64,000 bases of DNA from an uncultured Clostridia bacterium. Lineage in GTDB: Bacteria; Bacillota; Clostridia; Christensenellales; Borkfalkiaceae. The notes beneath the pieces were generated by a model. It was not told the origin of the DNA, did not search any database, and saw nothing but the letters and a program-made list of their open reading frames with translations. Positions 44,201 through 52,630 of the stretch are shown in pieces. The stretch spans positions 1 through 64,000 of the forward strand of contig CAKQQS010000006.1 in assembly GCA_934271255.1 (NCBI GenBank), written 5' to 3'. The first letter of the stretch is position 1; every line of letters begins with the position of its first letter. The position numbers and the translations under genes were made by a program.

Positions 44201-45250
44201 GTACCCGATATAGTTGACGTAGTTGTTTTTCTCGTTCGTTTTTCTGAAAATCTTGCCGTAGTCGGCGTTCGGTTCGCCTTTTATAAACTTTTTCAAGCGG
44301 TTTAAGTCGTCTTTGTGTTTTTCGTAAACGGCAATCATCGCCGACGAAATATTGTCTTTGTCTTTCAAAATCTTTTCAAACGCAACGTACCCGTACACCG
44401 CGCGAACGGCGGCAAGCAACGAAAAGTCGTCGTCGTAAGTTTGTTTCATTTCTTCAAACGCTTCGTCCGACACTTCTTTGAAAGAAAAACTCTTTTCTTC
44501 TTCGTAACCTTCGCCAAACAAAACTTTCGGGGAAATCTTTACGCCGAGCATACCTTTTATTATTTCCCGCGCCTGTTTCGTGTCCGCGCAGAACATTTCT
44601 TCCAACTCGCGCTGTTTGTCTTTACCGCTCTTCTTGTCGTCGAGCAAAATCTTTTTTGCTTTTTCGCCGCTTGACGGCGAAAACTCGGGAATCTCGCCCT
44701 CGTAAAAACCTTTAATTACGTCGTTCAAATCTTGCAGCAGTTTTGAAAAGTCCCTGACGTCTTCGACGCTGCCTTCTTTCAAAAAGTGTCCGCGATATTT
44801 TATTATGTGGTGAATGGCAAGGTAATAAAGGCGCAAGTCGTAATCCCCGCCTTTTATCAACTTGTCCCTTAAATGATAAATCGTCGGAAACTCTGTATAA
44901 AACTCTTTGTCGTCGTATTTACCCGCAAACAAGTTGTTTTTGTCGCCCGACAACAATTCGTCTTTGTCTTCCGGCAAAAGCATGCTGTTGTTCAGCCGTA
45001 TGAAAAAGGTTGCGTCTTCGATATACGGCGCGAACAAGTCTTGCAACAGGTTAATTCGTTGTTTACGCCGAGCAAGTCGTCTTCTTGCCGTTCTGAACGA
45101 TCTTCTCTTCGCCGCCGTTTCGCCTTTGTCAAACAAGCGTACCGTCCAACAATCTTTACCTTTCGCGCGAAGAAGGTTATAGTTTTCGTCGGTACACGCG
45201 ATACCTACCGATTCTGTGCCTATGTCCGCTCCGATATAAAACTTTTCCAT
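41207..45250 (-). CDS. cas9: Cas9 endonuclease, type II-A
   Basis: 1347 residues. RuvC-I with Asp9 (YIGADIGTESVG), Arg-rich bridge helix (RRSFRTARRRLARRKQR), RuvC-II (IFVEVTRESG), HNH with His849 (YDVDHIIPRALTKDDSLDNK), RuvC-III (HHARDAYLNVVVGNVY), and a C-terminal PAM-reading part. All catalytic residues are there. A Shine-Dalgarno (AAGGGGGA) lies upstream. First gene of the cas operon; its leader crosses the tracrRNA gene on the opposite strand. Confidence 0.98.
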   Translation of the reverse strand: MEKFYIGADIGTESVGIACTDENYNLLRAKGKDCWTVRLFDKGETAAKRRSFRTARRRLARRKQRINLLQDLFAPYIEDATFFIRLNNSMLLPEDKDELLSGDKNNLFAGKYDDKEFYTEFPTIYHLRDKLIKGGDYDLRLYYLAIHHIIKYRGHFLKEGSVEDVRDFSKLLQDLNDVIKGFYEGEIPEFSPSSGEKAKKILLDDKKSGKDKQRELEEMFCADTKQAREIIKGMLGVKISPKVLFGEGYEEEKSFSFKEVSDEAFEEMKQTYDDDFSLLAAVRAVYGYVAFEKILKDKDNISSAMIAVYEKHKDDLNRLKKFIKGEPNADYGKIFRKTNEKNNYVNYIGYTKKDGKKTKVEKCKKDDDFFSYLEKYLSSLTDVKDEKTRDEIIKEIKDGTFLPKIAHSDNGLFPKQINEVELDKIVNNMVKNHPETATIKNKIKPLFNFRVPYYVGPLTGVNSWAVKKNDEKITPWNFDDVIDKAKTNEAFMRKMTCKCTYLRGEDVLPKSSILYQKYDVLNQLNKLTINETPVSIELKQKIFNDLFLKYPKVDNKKIREYLVKCGYVSAADANDIALGGKDGDFKASMSSYIRLKNILGDFVDKDLADNTRVCENIILWHTLNTDKKIVADLIEKNYGDIPEIKNNVKQLKGLTFNDFGRFSERFLSGITAVDKSTGEILPLTIMDVLYETNENLNEILFDERYNFNETIQAENGERQEVTYDTLKELYVSPAVRRGLWQTLTVIDEYVNAIGRNPDKIFVEVTRESGAKGDEGKTQPRKKQLLKKYETITEGYADVIQRLGKEEYTDAKLRRERLYLYFRQLGRCMYTGKEIYLDKINDYNLYDVDHIIPRALTKDDSLDNKVLVCREKNVEKKDEYPLPAGLANAAARKHWELLLNKKLISRTTYDRLVRTAPLTKEDYDGFINRQKVITDQTAKAAIELLKIKYPDAKLVYSKAKNVNDFKNEFKLFKCRETNDLHHARDAYLNVVVGNVYDRYFEIWKHRIDKERSLPDGGKYDRDLQEGRTFDVEKVFRYKVSGAWNKTEHLDVVNKTFTRRSMSVTYYATRYNGMFYEQNATKKRDSATRIAPIKGKGALSDVSKYGGYNSLSTAFFAIVSSVNKKGERVKTIEAIPVLAVYGKEDVRDAVTKYIVDDLKLKEPKVIVPQVKKRQLVSYNGTLCCITAITGNQIIAHNATQLFTDNKTDEYVKKLVKLLDEYAKGFVKDDESRYVVDKEQNEKLYSDLKAKLDEKRFEGLSAFKTFKKNLEKGEEAFKELSVLNQSKVLLQIFKFFKCNGETADLTLIDGSGRNGRGRSGTIYINKDITDVDFRLIDLSPAGLTEKVRKV

Positions 45251-45266
45251 TTTTTCTCAATCCCCC

Positions 45267-45295
45267 TTGACAAATATATTTTTTTGTGGTAAATT
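45267..45295 (+). promoter_or_regulatory. Promoter of the tracrRNA
   Basis: TTGACA (45267-45272), spacer 17, extended -10 TGG-TAAATT (45287-45295). Confidence 0.7.
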
Positions 45296-45301
45296 AAAAG
45301 T

Positions 45302-45390
45302 ACAAAGTAACAAAGCGAGTTCAAATAAAACTTTGTCTATCCGTTTTTCGCATCGGCGAAGCAAGAGTTCTGCGTTGCAGGACTTTTTTT
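45302..45390 (+). ncRNA. tracrRNA
   Basis: About 89 bases. The 5' part CAAAGTAACAAAGC pairs with GCTTTGTTATTTTG of the crRNA repeat, followed by a bulge and TCAAAT pairing with GTTTGA. Then come the hairpin TTCGC/GCGAA and the terminator AGTTCTGC / GCAGGACT with seven T. Layout as in other type II-A systems. It is divergent from, and antisense to, the cas9 leader. Confidence 0.88.
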
Positions 45391-45414
45391 GCGCCCTTTC
45401 GTACCGTCGGTTCT

Positions 45415-45444
45415 ATTGTAACATATTAAATCGACGTGTTTCAA
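45415..45444 (-). promoter_or_regulatory. Likely promoter of the cas operon
   Basis: TTGAAA (45439-45444) and TACAAT (45415-45420), spacer 18. Gives a leader of about 155 bases that is antisense to the whole tracrRNA. Confidence 0.6.
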
Positions 45445-45503
45445 CACTTTTTGCAAAATATATCTCTGTCGGGCGGAGTTCTCGACTAACCCCCGCATAC
45501 AAA

Positions 45504-45532
45504 AAAGCGTGATGTTTTTCATCACGCTTTGT
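45504..45532. terminator. Terminator of the nucleotide operon
   Basis: 11-bp stem AAAGCGTGATG / CATCACGCTTT with loop TTTTT, A- and T-rich on both sides; directly after guaA. Confidence 0.9.
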
Positions 45533-45534
45533 TT

Positions 45535-47064
45535 TTATTCCCACTCTATCGTTGCGGGCGGTTTGCTGGTTATATCGTATACCACGCGGTTGACGTGTTT
45601 TACTTCGTTGACTATTCTCGACGAAGTTTTAACCAACACGTCGCGCGGAATATCCGCCCAGTCCGCCGTCATTCCGTCGACGCTTGTTACCGCCCTTAAC
45701 GCGACGGTGTAGTCGTACGTTCTTTCGTCCCCCATAACGCCTACCGACCGCATATCCGTAAGCACCGCGAAATATTGCCAGATTTTGTCGCTTAATCCCG
45801 CGTTTTTGATTTCTTCGCGGAAAATGGCGTCCGCGTCCTGACAAATCTTAACTTTTTGTTTCGTTACGTTGCCGATTATTCTGACGGCAAGCCCCGGCCC
45901 CGGAAAGGGTTGACGCATAACCACGTCTTCGGGCAGCCCCAGCGAAAGACCCAACTCTCGTACTTCGTCTTTAAACAAACTGCGCAACGGTTCGATGATT
46001 TCTTTAAAATCGACGACGGACGGAAGACCGCCCACGTTGTGGTGCGATTTGATAACCGCGCTTTTCCCCAGCCCGCTTTCGATTACGTCGGGGTAAATCG
46101 TCCCCTGAACGAGATAATCGACTTTGCCTATCTTTTTGGATTCCGCGTCGAACACGTCGATAAACGATTTGCCTATTATCTTGCGTTTTCTTTCGGGTTC
46201 TTTAACCCCTTTCAACGCTTTTAAAAAATAATCGCCCGCGTCTACCTTGATAAGATTCATACCCATTTCGTCTTTGAAAACTCGCATGACGCGGGTTGCT
46301 TCGTCTTTTCTCAACATTCCGTGATCGACGAAAACGCAAATCAGGTTGTTTCCTACCGCCTTGTGTAAAATCGTCGCCGCGACCGCAGAATCGACTCCGC
46401 CGCTCATCGCGCACAATACTTTGCCGTCGCCCGCCTTTTCTCTTATCTTTTCGATTTGCTCTTTCGCGTAATCGCTCATCTGCCAGTCGCCCGTCGCTCC
46501 GCAAACCTTATATAAAAAGTTTTTCAAAATAAGGTTGCCGTTTTCGGTATGAACGACTTCGGGGTGGAATTGTACGGCGAAAATCTTTCTTTCGGCGTTC
46601 TCGTACGCCGCTATTTTGCACGTCGACGTAGACGCCGTAACTCTGAATCCTTCGGGCAGTTCTTCTACCTGATCGGTATGACTCATCCAGCACACGCCGT
46701 TCGTTATTCCGTCAAAGATAACGCTGTTGCCGTATTCTATTTTTTGTTTGCCGTACTCCCTGATTTTCGCGTGAACGACTTTGCCTTTAAGCATATAAGC
46801 GGTCAACTGCATTCCGTAACATATAGCGAATACGGGTACGTTTAAATTAAATATTTCGCCGTCGATTTTCGGCGAATCTTCACCGAACACGCTGTTTGGC
46901 CCGCCGGTGAAAACGATTCCTATCGGGTTATAACTTTTTATTCTTTCTACCGTGATGTCGGCGGGAACGAGTTCCGCGTATACTCCGAGATTTCTTACTC
47001 TTCTTACTATAAGTTGGTTATACTGTCCGCCGAAATCTATAACTAAGACTGTTTGATGTCGCAT
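45535..47064 (-). CDS. guaA: GMP synthase (glutamine-hydrolysing)
   Basis: 509 residues. Amidotransferase part with VFAICYGMQ and FAVQFHPEVVHT, ATP pyrophosphatase with AMSGGVDSAVAA, and dimer domain ending SKPPATIEWE. Converts XMP to GMP using glutamine. Its first 22 bases lie in the end of the DUF1275 gene. Confidence 0.98.
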   Translation of the reverse strand: MRHQTVLVIDFGGQYNQLIVRRVRNLGVYAELVPADITVERIKSYNPIGIVFTGGPNSVFGEDSPKIDGEIFNLNVPVFAICYGMQLTAYMLKGKVVHAKIREYGKQKIEYGNSVIFDGITNGVCWMSHTDQVEELPEGFRVTASTSTCKIAAYENAERKIFAVQFHPEVVHTENGNLILKNFLYKVCGATGDWQMSDYAKEQIEKIREKAGDGKVLCAMSGGVDSAVAATILHKAVGNNLICVFVDHGMLRKDEATRVMRVFKDEMGMNLIKVDAGDYFLKALKGVKEPERKRKIIGKSFIDVFDAESKKIGKVDYLVQGTIYPDVIESGLGKSAVIKSHHNVGGLPSVVDFKEIIEPLRSLFKDEVRELGLSLGLPEDVVMRQPFPGPGLAVRIIGNVTKQKVKICQDADAIFREEIKNAGLSDKIWQYFAVLTDMRSVGVMGDERTYDYTVALRAVTSVDGMTADWADIPRDVLVKTSSRIVNEVKHVNRVVYDITSKPPATIEWE

Positions 47065-47684
47065 GTTTCTTTTCCTATAAAAATATTGATAACGAATAAT
47101 ATTACGTAAAACGCCGCCAAAGCGAGTACCGTGTAGTTGAATATTGCGTCTACCAACGCTTTACCCGCCACGCACCCCGCGGTGAAACATAAAATTATAA
47201 ACAAATAAAACAAAGTTTTCTTTTTGGACCGTTTGAATATCGCGTCGAAAAAACCTTCGGCGAACAAACGTAAATCGTTGGTACACATAGTAGCCGTGTA
47301 ATGCGTGCCGCAACACACCCTGAACGACTCGAAAATCATCGCGCCGACTATCGACAGCAAACAGTTCGCGAACACGTTATACTCGTAACTGAACGGAATA
47401 AACACGACGCTAGCCGTTAACACCGCCTGAACGGACAAACAATACGCCCTGCCGTTTTCGGTAAGCGAAAACGCCCTTGCTACGAATATGCCGACTATAA
47501 ACGAAAGTATCGGCAATATAAACTTCAAAACACGTCCGTCTTCAAAAACAGCCACCGCGAATTTCAGCATATTTCCCGTTTGCATCGTGGCGAAAACTTC
47601 GCCTCGGGACGCGTAAGTGTACACGTCTAACATACCCGACGAAAACGTTAAAATAAATGCGAAAACCAACGATAATTTTTTCAT
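47043..47684 (-). CDS. DUF1275 (YoaK) membrane protein
   Basis: 213 residues, about six membrane helices. TFSSGMLDVYTY and FATMQTGNMLKFAV are the DUF1275 signatures. Function unknown. It is set inside a purine operon: 3 bases after purA and overlapping guaA, which makes a role in nucleobase or nucleoside movement worth considering. Confidence 0.85.
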   Translation of the reverse strand: MKKLSLVFAFILTFSSGMLDVYTYASRGEVFATMQTGNMLKFAVAVFEDGRVLKFILPILSFIVGIFVARAFSLTENGRAYCLSVQAVLTASVVFIPFSYEYNVFANCLLSIVGAMIFESFRVCCGTHYTATMCTNDLRLFAEGFFDAIFKRSKKKTLFYLFIILCFTAGCVAGKALVDAIFNYTVLALAAFYVILFVINIFIGKETCDIKQS

Positions 47685-47687
47685 TTG

Positions 47688-48959
47688 TCAAACCTCGATA
47701 TATTCTTCCCTGTCCGCACCGACGGAAACGTACTCTATCTTACACCCCGTCGCTTTTTCTATATAACGAACGTACTCTCTCGCTTGTTCGGGCAACTCGC
47801 AAAGTTTTCTGCATTTTGAAATATCGCAGTTCCACCCGTCAAGATATTCGTATACGGGTTTCGCCCTGTTAAGTCTTTCGCCGGACGGAAACGACGTTTC
47901 GATTTTGCCGTCTATTTCGTAAGCGACGCATACGGGTATCTTGTCAAGATAAGACAACACGTCGAGTTTTGTAAGCGCAACCGAGTCCGCGCCCTGCATC
48001 TTTACGCCGTATCTCGACGCAACCACGTCGAATCCGCCGACTCTTCTCGGTCTTCCCGTCGCCGCGCCGTATTCGCCGCCCGCCTTTCTCAATTTATCCG
48101 CTTCTTTGCCGAACGTTTCGCAAGTAAAAGGTCCTTCGCCGACGCAAGTCGAATACGCTTTCATTATTCCTATTACTTTGTCTAGTTTCGCAAACGGAAT
48201 CCCCGCACCTATCGGCGCGTAAGCCGCTATCGTGTTCGACGCCGACGTGTACGGATATATGCCGAAATCCACGTCCCGCAGCGCGCCTAATTGCGCTTCG
48301 AACATAACGTTGTCGCCCCGACTTATCCGGTCGCTTAAATAATCCGTAACGTTTACGACGTAATCTTTAAACGGCAATCCGTATTTTTCAAGCCACTCGA
48401 TCGTGTCGTCGACGTTTATTTTTTCCGCCTTGTACCCGCCGACTACCGTAAGATTTTTCCATTCCACGATGTCGGCTATCTTTTCACGCAGCGCGTTCAA
48501 GTCTTGCAAGTCGCCCATACGCAACGCCTTTTTCATATACTTATCGGCGTACACGGGGGATATTCCGCGTCTTGTCGAGCCGAACTTTTTGCCTTGCAGT
48601 CTGTCTTCTTCCAGACAATCCAAAAGGACGTGATAGGGCATGCAAATCGTCGCTCTGTCGCTTATTTTAAGGTTTTCGGGGGATATTTCGACTCCCTTTT
48701 CCCTTAACGATTGCACTTCGTTGAACAAGTGCTTTAAATCTATAACCATTCCGTTACCCAGAACGTTTACGGTATTTTTTCTTAAAATGCCCGACGGCAA
48801 CAAATTAAGCACGAACTTATGCCCGTCCTCGATAATCGTATGCCCCGCGTTGTTTCCGCCCTGATAACGACAAACAACGTCGTAATCTCTCGACAAAAGA
48901 TCGACCATACGTCCCTTGCCTTCGTCGCCCCAGTTTATTCCTACGATAGATGTCAACAT
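47688..48959 (-). CDS. purA: Adenylosuccinate synthetase
   Basis: 423 residues: GINWGDEGKGRMVDLLSRD, GGNNAGHT, TRRGISPVYADK, FEAQLGALRDVDFGIYPYTS and ATGRPRRVGGFD. First step from IMP to AMP. The usual WGDEGKGK ends in Arg here, a mild change. Ten bases downstream of purB. Confidence 0.97.
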   Translation of the reverse strand: MLTSIVGINWGDEGKGRMVDLLSRDYDVVCRYQGGNNAGHTIIEDGHKFVLNLLPSGILRKNTVNVLGNGMVIDLKHLFNEVQSLREKGVEISPENLKISDRATICMPYHVLLDCLEEDRLQGKKFGSTRRGISPVYADKYMKKALRMGDLQDLNALREKIADIVEWKNLTVVGGYKAEKINVDDTIEWLEKYGLPFKDYVVNVTDYLSDRISRGDNVMFEAQLGALRDVDFGIYPYTSASNTIAAYAPIGAGIPFAKLDKVIGIMKAYSTCVGEGPFTCETFGKEADKLRKAGGEYGAATGRPRRVGGFDVVASRYGVKMQGADSVALTKLDVLSYLDKIPVCVAYEIDGKIETSFPSGERLNRAKPVYEYLDGWNCDISKCRKLCELPEQAREYVRYIEKATGCKIEYVSVGADREEYIEV

Positions 48960-48969
48960 GTTTTTTTAC

Positions 48970-50400
48970 CTATACCTTGATTTTTTCGGGCTGTATTATA
49001 TAGTCCGCGTTTTTTTCTATTAATGGCGATACGACGTCGTTTACGTACTCTTCCGTCTGATAATCGGCCATTCCGATAAACGAATTTGTTTTTAATATAT
49101 CGTTTATTTCTTCTTTCGTCAAGTTAAACGCCCCGTCTTGCGCTATTTCGCTTAAAACGTCCGTCTTTGCGCCGCTTAGTTTGAACTCTTTCGCCGCGGC
49201 GACGGTAATTTTACGCAACCGTTCGTGCAAAACCTGTCTGTCCCCGCCCTTTTCGACGGCGCGCATCAAAATATTTTCCGTCGCCATAAAAGGAAGTTCT
49301 TCTTCCATGTGCCGTTTCATTACGTTAGGGTAAACGACTCCGCCCTTGACGACGTTGATATAAAGCGACAGTATTCCGTCTACCGCCAAAAAGGTTTCGG
49401 GGACGGATATTCGTCTGTTCGCCGAGTCGTCGAGCGTTCTTTCAAGCCACTGCGCCGAAGCGGTCATTGCGGGATTGAGCGAGTTTACGATAACGTATCT
49501 CGACAACGACGCTATTCTTTCGCTTCTCATCGGGTTTCTTTTATACGCCATCGCCGAAGAACCGACTTGATTGTCTTCAAACGGCTCGTCGAACTCTTTC
49601 AGGTGAGAAAGAAGTCTTACGTCCGAAGAAAACTTGGACGCGCTCTGAGCGATACCCGACAGCGCCGAAAGGACGTAATAGTCGACTTTTCGGCTGTAAG
49701 TTTGTCCCGACACGTCGTAACAATCGTCGAAGCCCGTTTCTTTCGCGATGAGTTTTTCCAACTTTTTAACCTTTTCTTTATCTCCCTTGAAAAGCGTTAA
49801 AAAACTTGCGGAAGTCCCCGTCGTTCCCTTGCACCCCAACAGTTTTAATCTCGACAACTGAAAATCCAGATTATCGAGGTCGTTTATCAAATCCTGTATC
49901 CAAAGAGTCGCTCTTTTGCCGACGGTCGTTGGTTGCGCCGCCTGAAAATGAGTGTACGCAAGCGTTTGGTCGTCTTTGTGTTTAATCGCGAAATCTTTGA
50001 GTTCGTTTATCAGCGTTACGAGCAGTTTCTTTATGCGGATAAGTCCTTTTTTCATTACGATAACGTCCGTATTGTCCCCGACGTAACAAGACGTCGCGCC
50101 CAGATGGATTATCGGAGCGGCTTTCGGACAAACGTCGCAATACGCCCTTAAATGCGCCATTACGTCGTGGCGAAGTTTACTCTCGTACTCGTTAGCCTTT
50201 TCGTAGTCAATATCGTAAACGCGCGACTGCATTTCTTCGATTTGCTCGTCGGTAATATTCAATCCCAACTCTTTTTCCGCCTTAGCCAAAGCAACCCAAA
50301 GCTTTCGCCACGTCGAGTATTTTTCGTCGGGAGAGAATATTCTTTTCATCTCTTCGCCGCTATATCTTTCACACAACGGATTTTCGTAAAACTCTTTCAT
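48970..50400 (-). CDS. purB: Adenylosuccinate lyase
   Basis: 476 residues: THFQAAQPTTVGKR (catalytic His), LGCKGTTGTSASF, and the signature GSSAMAYKRNPMRSERI. It acts both in IMP synthesis and in making AMP. GGAG lies before the ATG. Confidence 0.97.
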   Translation of the reverse strand: MKEFYENPLCERYSGEEMKRIFSPDEKYSTWRKLWVALAKAEKELGLNITDEQIEEMQSRVYDIDYEKANEYESKLRHDVMAHLRAYCDVCPKAAPIIHLGATSCYVGDNTDVIVMKKGLIRIKKLLVTLINELKDFAIKHKDDQTLAYTHFQAAQPTTVGKRATLWIQDLINDLDNLDFQLSRLKLLGCKGTTGTSASFLTLFKGDKEKVKKLEKLIAKETGFDDCYDVSGQTYSRKVDYYVLSALSGIAQSASKFSSDVRLLSHLKEFDEPFEDNQVGSSAMAYKRNPMRSERIASLSRYVIVNSLNPAMTASAQWLERTLDDSANRRISVPETFLAVDGILSLYINVVKGGVVYPNVMKRHMEEELPFMATENILMRAVEKGGDRQVLHERLRKITVAAAKEFKLSGAKTDVLSEIAQDGAFNLTKEEINDILKTNSFIGMADYQTEEYVNDVVSPLIEKNADYIIQPEKIKV

Positions 50401-50435
50401 AATTTCTCCGAATCTTTTTTATGTTTTATCAAACC

Positions 50436-52028
50436 TTATTTTAACGAATTCTTTATCAGCCCTAAAAACAGCGGATGCGGTTTGTTGGGACGCGATTTGA
50501 ATTCGGGATGGAACTGAACGCCTATAAAATATTTGCATTTCGGATTCTCTATCGTTTCGACGATGTATTCGTCGGGAGAAGTCCCGCCGACAACCAACCC
50601 GTTATCCGTCAATATTTTTCTGTACTCGTTGTTGAACTCGTAACGATGACGGTGCCTTTCGCTGATTTCCGTTTTGCCGTAACATTCGTAAAGAAGCGTG
50701 CCTTCCTTTACTTTGCACGGATACGCGCCGAGCCTTAACGTGCCGCCCTTGTTTACTTCGTCGCTTTGTTCGGGCAAAAAGTCTATGACTTTATATTTGC
50801 TGTCCGAATCGAACTCGCCCGAATTCGCCCCGACGAGTCCGCATACGTTTCTCGCGAACTCTATGACGGCGGTTTGCATGCCCAGACATATTCCCAAAAA
50901 CGGAACGTTATTTTCTCTCGCGTACTTACACGTCGCGATTTTACCTTCCACGCCCCTGCTTCCGAATCCGCCCGGCACGATGATGCCGTCCGCGTCTTTT
51001 AATATTTCGGCTACGTTTTGTTCGGTTATCTTTTCGCTGTCCGTCCACAAAATATTGACTTTCGCTCCGTATTCGAATCCCGCGTGGCGCAACGCTTCCG
51101 CTACGGACAAGTACGCGTCGTGCAAAGCGACGTATTTGCCGACGAGAGCGATGTTGACTTGTTTGTCAAGGTGTTTTATCTTGTTTACCATTTTCTCCCA
51201 TTCGGTCATATTAGGTTTGGGACAAGTGATGCCGAGTTCTCTGCAAACGACTTCGCTGAACCGACTCTTTTCGAGCATTAAAGGCGCTTCGTACAAAACG
51301 GGAAGCGTTTGGTTTTCGATAACGCAATCCTTTTTCACGTTGCAAAACAACGCGATTTTGTTGAAAATGTTTTCTTCGAGCGGCTCGTCGCACCGCAAAA
51401 TTATTATGTTCGGATGCACGCCCATTCCCTGCAATTCTTTAACCGAATGTTGCGTGGGTTTGCTTTTGTGTTCGTCGCTGCCCGACAAGAACGGCACGAG
51501 CGTTACGTGAATGAACAAACTGTTCTCCTTGCCGACTTCGAGCGATATTTGTCTTACCGCTTCGACGAAGGGTTGGGACTCTATATCGCCTATCGTACCG
51601 CCGATTTCCGTGATTATTATGTCCGCGTCCGTCTTTTTGCCTACGTTGTATATAAACTCTTTTATTTCGTTGGTTATATGCGGAATGGTTTGCACGGTAG
51701 AGCCGAGATATTCGCCCCTGCGTTCTTTGTTTAAAACGTTCCAGAACACTTTGCCCGTCGTAAGATTAGAATACTTGTTCAAATCTTCGTCGATAAACCT
51801 TTCGTAATGTCCTAAATCCAAATCCGTTTCCGCGCCGTCTTCGGTTACGTACACTTCGCCGTGTTGATACGGACTCATCGTGCCGGGATCTACGTTTATG
51901 TACGGATCGAGTTTCTGAGCCGCCACTTTCAATCCTCTTGCTTTCAACAACCTTCCGAGCGACGCCGCCGTAATGCCTTTGCCCAGCCCCGAAACGACTC
52001 CGCCCGTTACAAAAATATATTTTTTCAT
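50436..52028 (-). CDS. pyrG: CTP synthase
   Basis: 530 residues: KYIFVTGGVVSGLGKGITAA, DPYINVDPGTMSPYQHGEVY, and glutaminase GICLGMQTAVIEFARN with QFHPEFKSRP. Makes CTP from UTP with glutamine. I start at MKKYIFVTGG after GGGAG; the frame is open 24 codons further up. Confidence 0.98.
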   Translation of the reverse strand: MKKYIFVTGGVVSGLGKGITAASLGRLLKARGLKVAAQKLDPYINVDPGTMSPYQHGEVYVTEDGAETDLDLGHYERFIDEDLNKYSNLTTGKVFWNVLNKERRGEYLGSTVQTIPHITNEIKEFIYNVGKKTDADIIITEIGGTIGDIESQPFVEAVRQISLEVGKENSLFIHVTLVPFLSGSDEHKSKPTQHSVKELQGMGVHPNIIILRCDEPLEENIFNKIALFCNVKKDCVIENQTLPVLYEAPLMLEKSRFSEVVCRELGITCPKPNMTEWEKMVNKIKHLDKQVNIALVGKYVALHDAYLSVAEALRHAGFEYGAKVNILWTDSEKITEQNVAEILKDADGIIVPGGFGSRGVEGKIATCKYARENNVPFLGICLGMQTAVIEFARNVCGLVGANSGEFDSDSKYKVIDFLPEQSDEVNKGGTLRLGAYPCKVKEGTLLYECYGKTEISERHRHRYEFNNEYRKILTDNGLVVGGTSPDEYIVETIENPKCKYFIGVQFHPEFKSRPNKPHPLFLGLIKNSLK

Positions 52029-52045
52029 ATTAACTCCCGTTTTCT

Positions 52046-52624
52046 CTAATCGCCGTACGTTTTTATGACGTCGAACGCTATCGCTTTTCTTTTGACGCAT
52101 TCGTCCATAGCGCGTTTTTCTATGTATTTATGCGCTTCTTCTTCGCTGAACCTAAGTTTTGTGATAAGCAGCAACTTCGCCCTTGCCACAAGCCTTATTT
52201 CTTCCATTTTCTCTTGCAGGTTTTCCGTTTTTCTAGCCAGCCCTTTAAGTCTTGCGGCGGTAGCGTTGGTAAGCGCAAGCCCCTGACGAAACGTCGACGA
52301 CGAAACAGGTTTCGCCAAAGTGTATACGCCCGCCTTTTCCATCGCGTAGGAAACGTCGTCGAAAACTTCCGACTTAACGAGCAGCATTACACCCGCGTAC
52401 CCGTTTTTTATTACGTTTTCGGCAAGGTCCGTTCCGAACTCGTCTTTTAAAGGGCAGTTGATTATTACCGTGTCGTATTCCTTGCCTGAAAGAAGTTGCC
52501 TTGCAATCGCGCCCGACCGAGCGTATTCCGAAATATACCCGTCTTTCAGACAGTTTTTGATAAAATCTTCCGCTTTTAACGACGATGAAACGACCAGAAC
52601 CTTTTGTCTGTCGTCAAAAAACAT
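52046..52624 (-). CDS. ANTAR antiterminator, NitR-like
   Basis: 192 residues: a receiver-like domain (1-120), a coiled coil and a C-terminal ANTAR RNA-binding domain (AKLLLITKLRFSEEEAHKYI, then EKRAMDECVKR). The phospho-acceptor Asp is Asn56 (VIINCPLKDE) and the acidic pair is replaced by Ser, so it is unlikely to be phosphorylated; the Lys of AKPVS remains. In Clostridium a protein of this type (NitR) is encoded next to glnA and thought to work by antitermination. Six bases after glnA. Confidence 0.85.
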   Translation of the reverse strand: MFFDDRQKVLVVSSSLKAEDFIKNCLKDGYISEYARSGAIARQLLSGKEYDTVIINCPLKDEFGTDLAENVIKNGYAGVMLLVKSEVFDDVSYAMEKAGVYTLAKPVSSSTFRQGLALTNATAARLKGLARKTENLQEKMEEIRLVARAKLLLITKLRFSEEEAHKYIEKRAMDECVKRKAIAFDVIKTYGD

Positions 52625-52630
52625 AAACCT

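Noticed and set aside
38428..45444. Type II-C or II-B assignment of the CRISPR locus
   Set aside because: A Csn2 gene follows cas2, no cas4 is present, and the leader ends ATTTGAG, all pointing to II-A.
52029..52100. N-terminal extension of CTP synthase
   Set aside because: It overlaps the end of the ANTAR gene; the family starts at MKKYIFVTGG, which has its own ribosome site.
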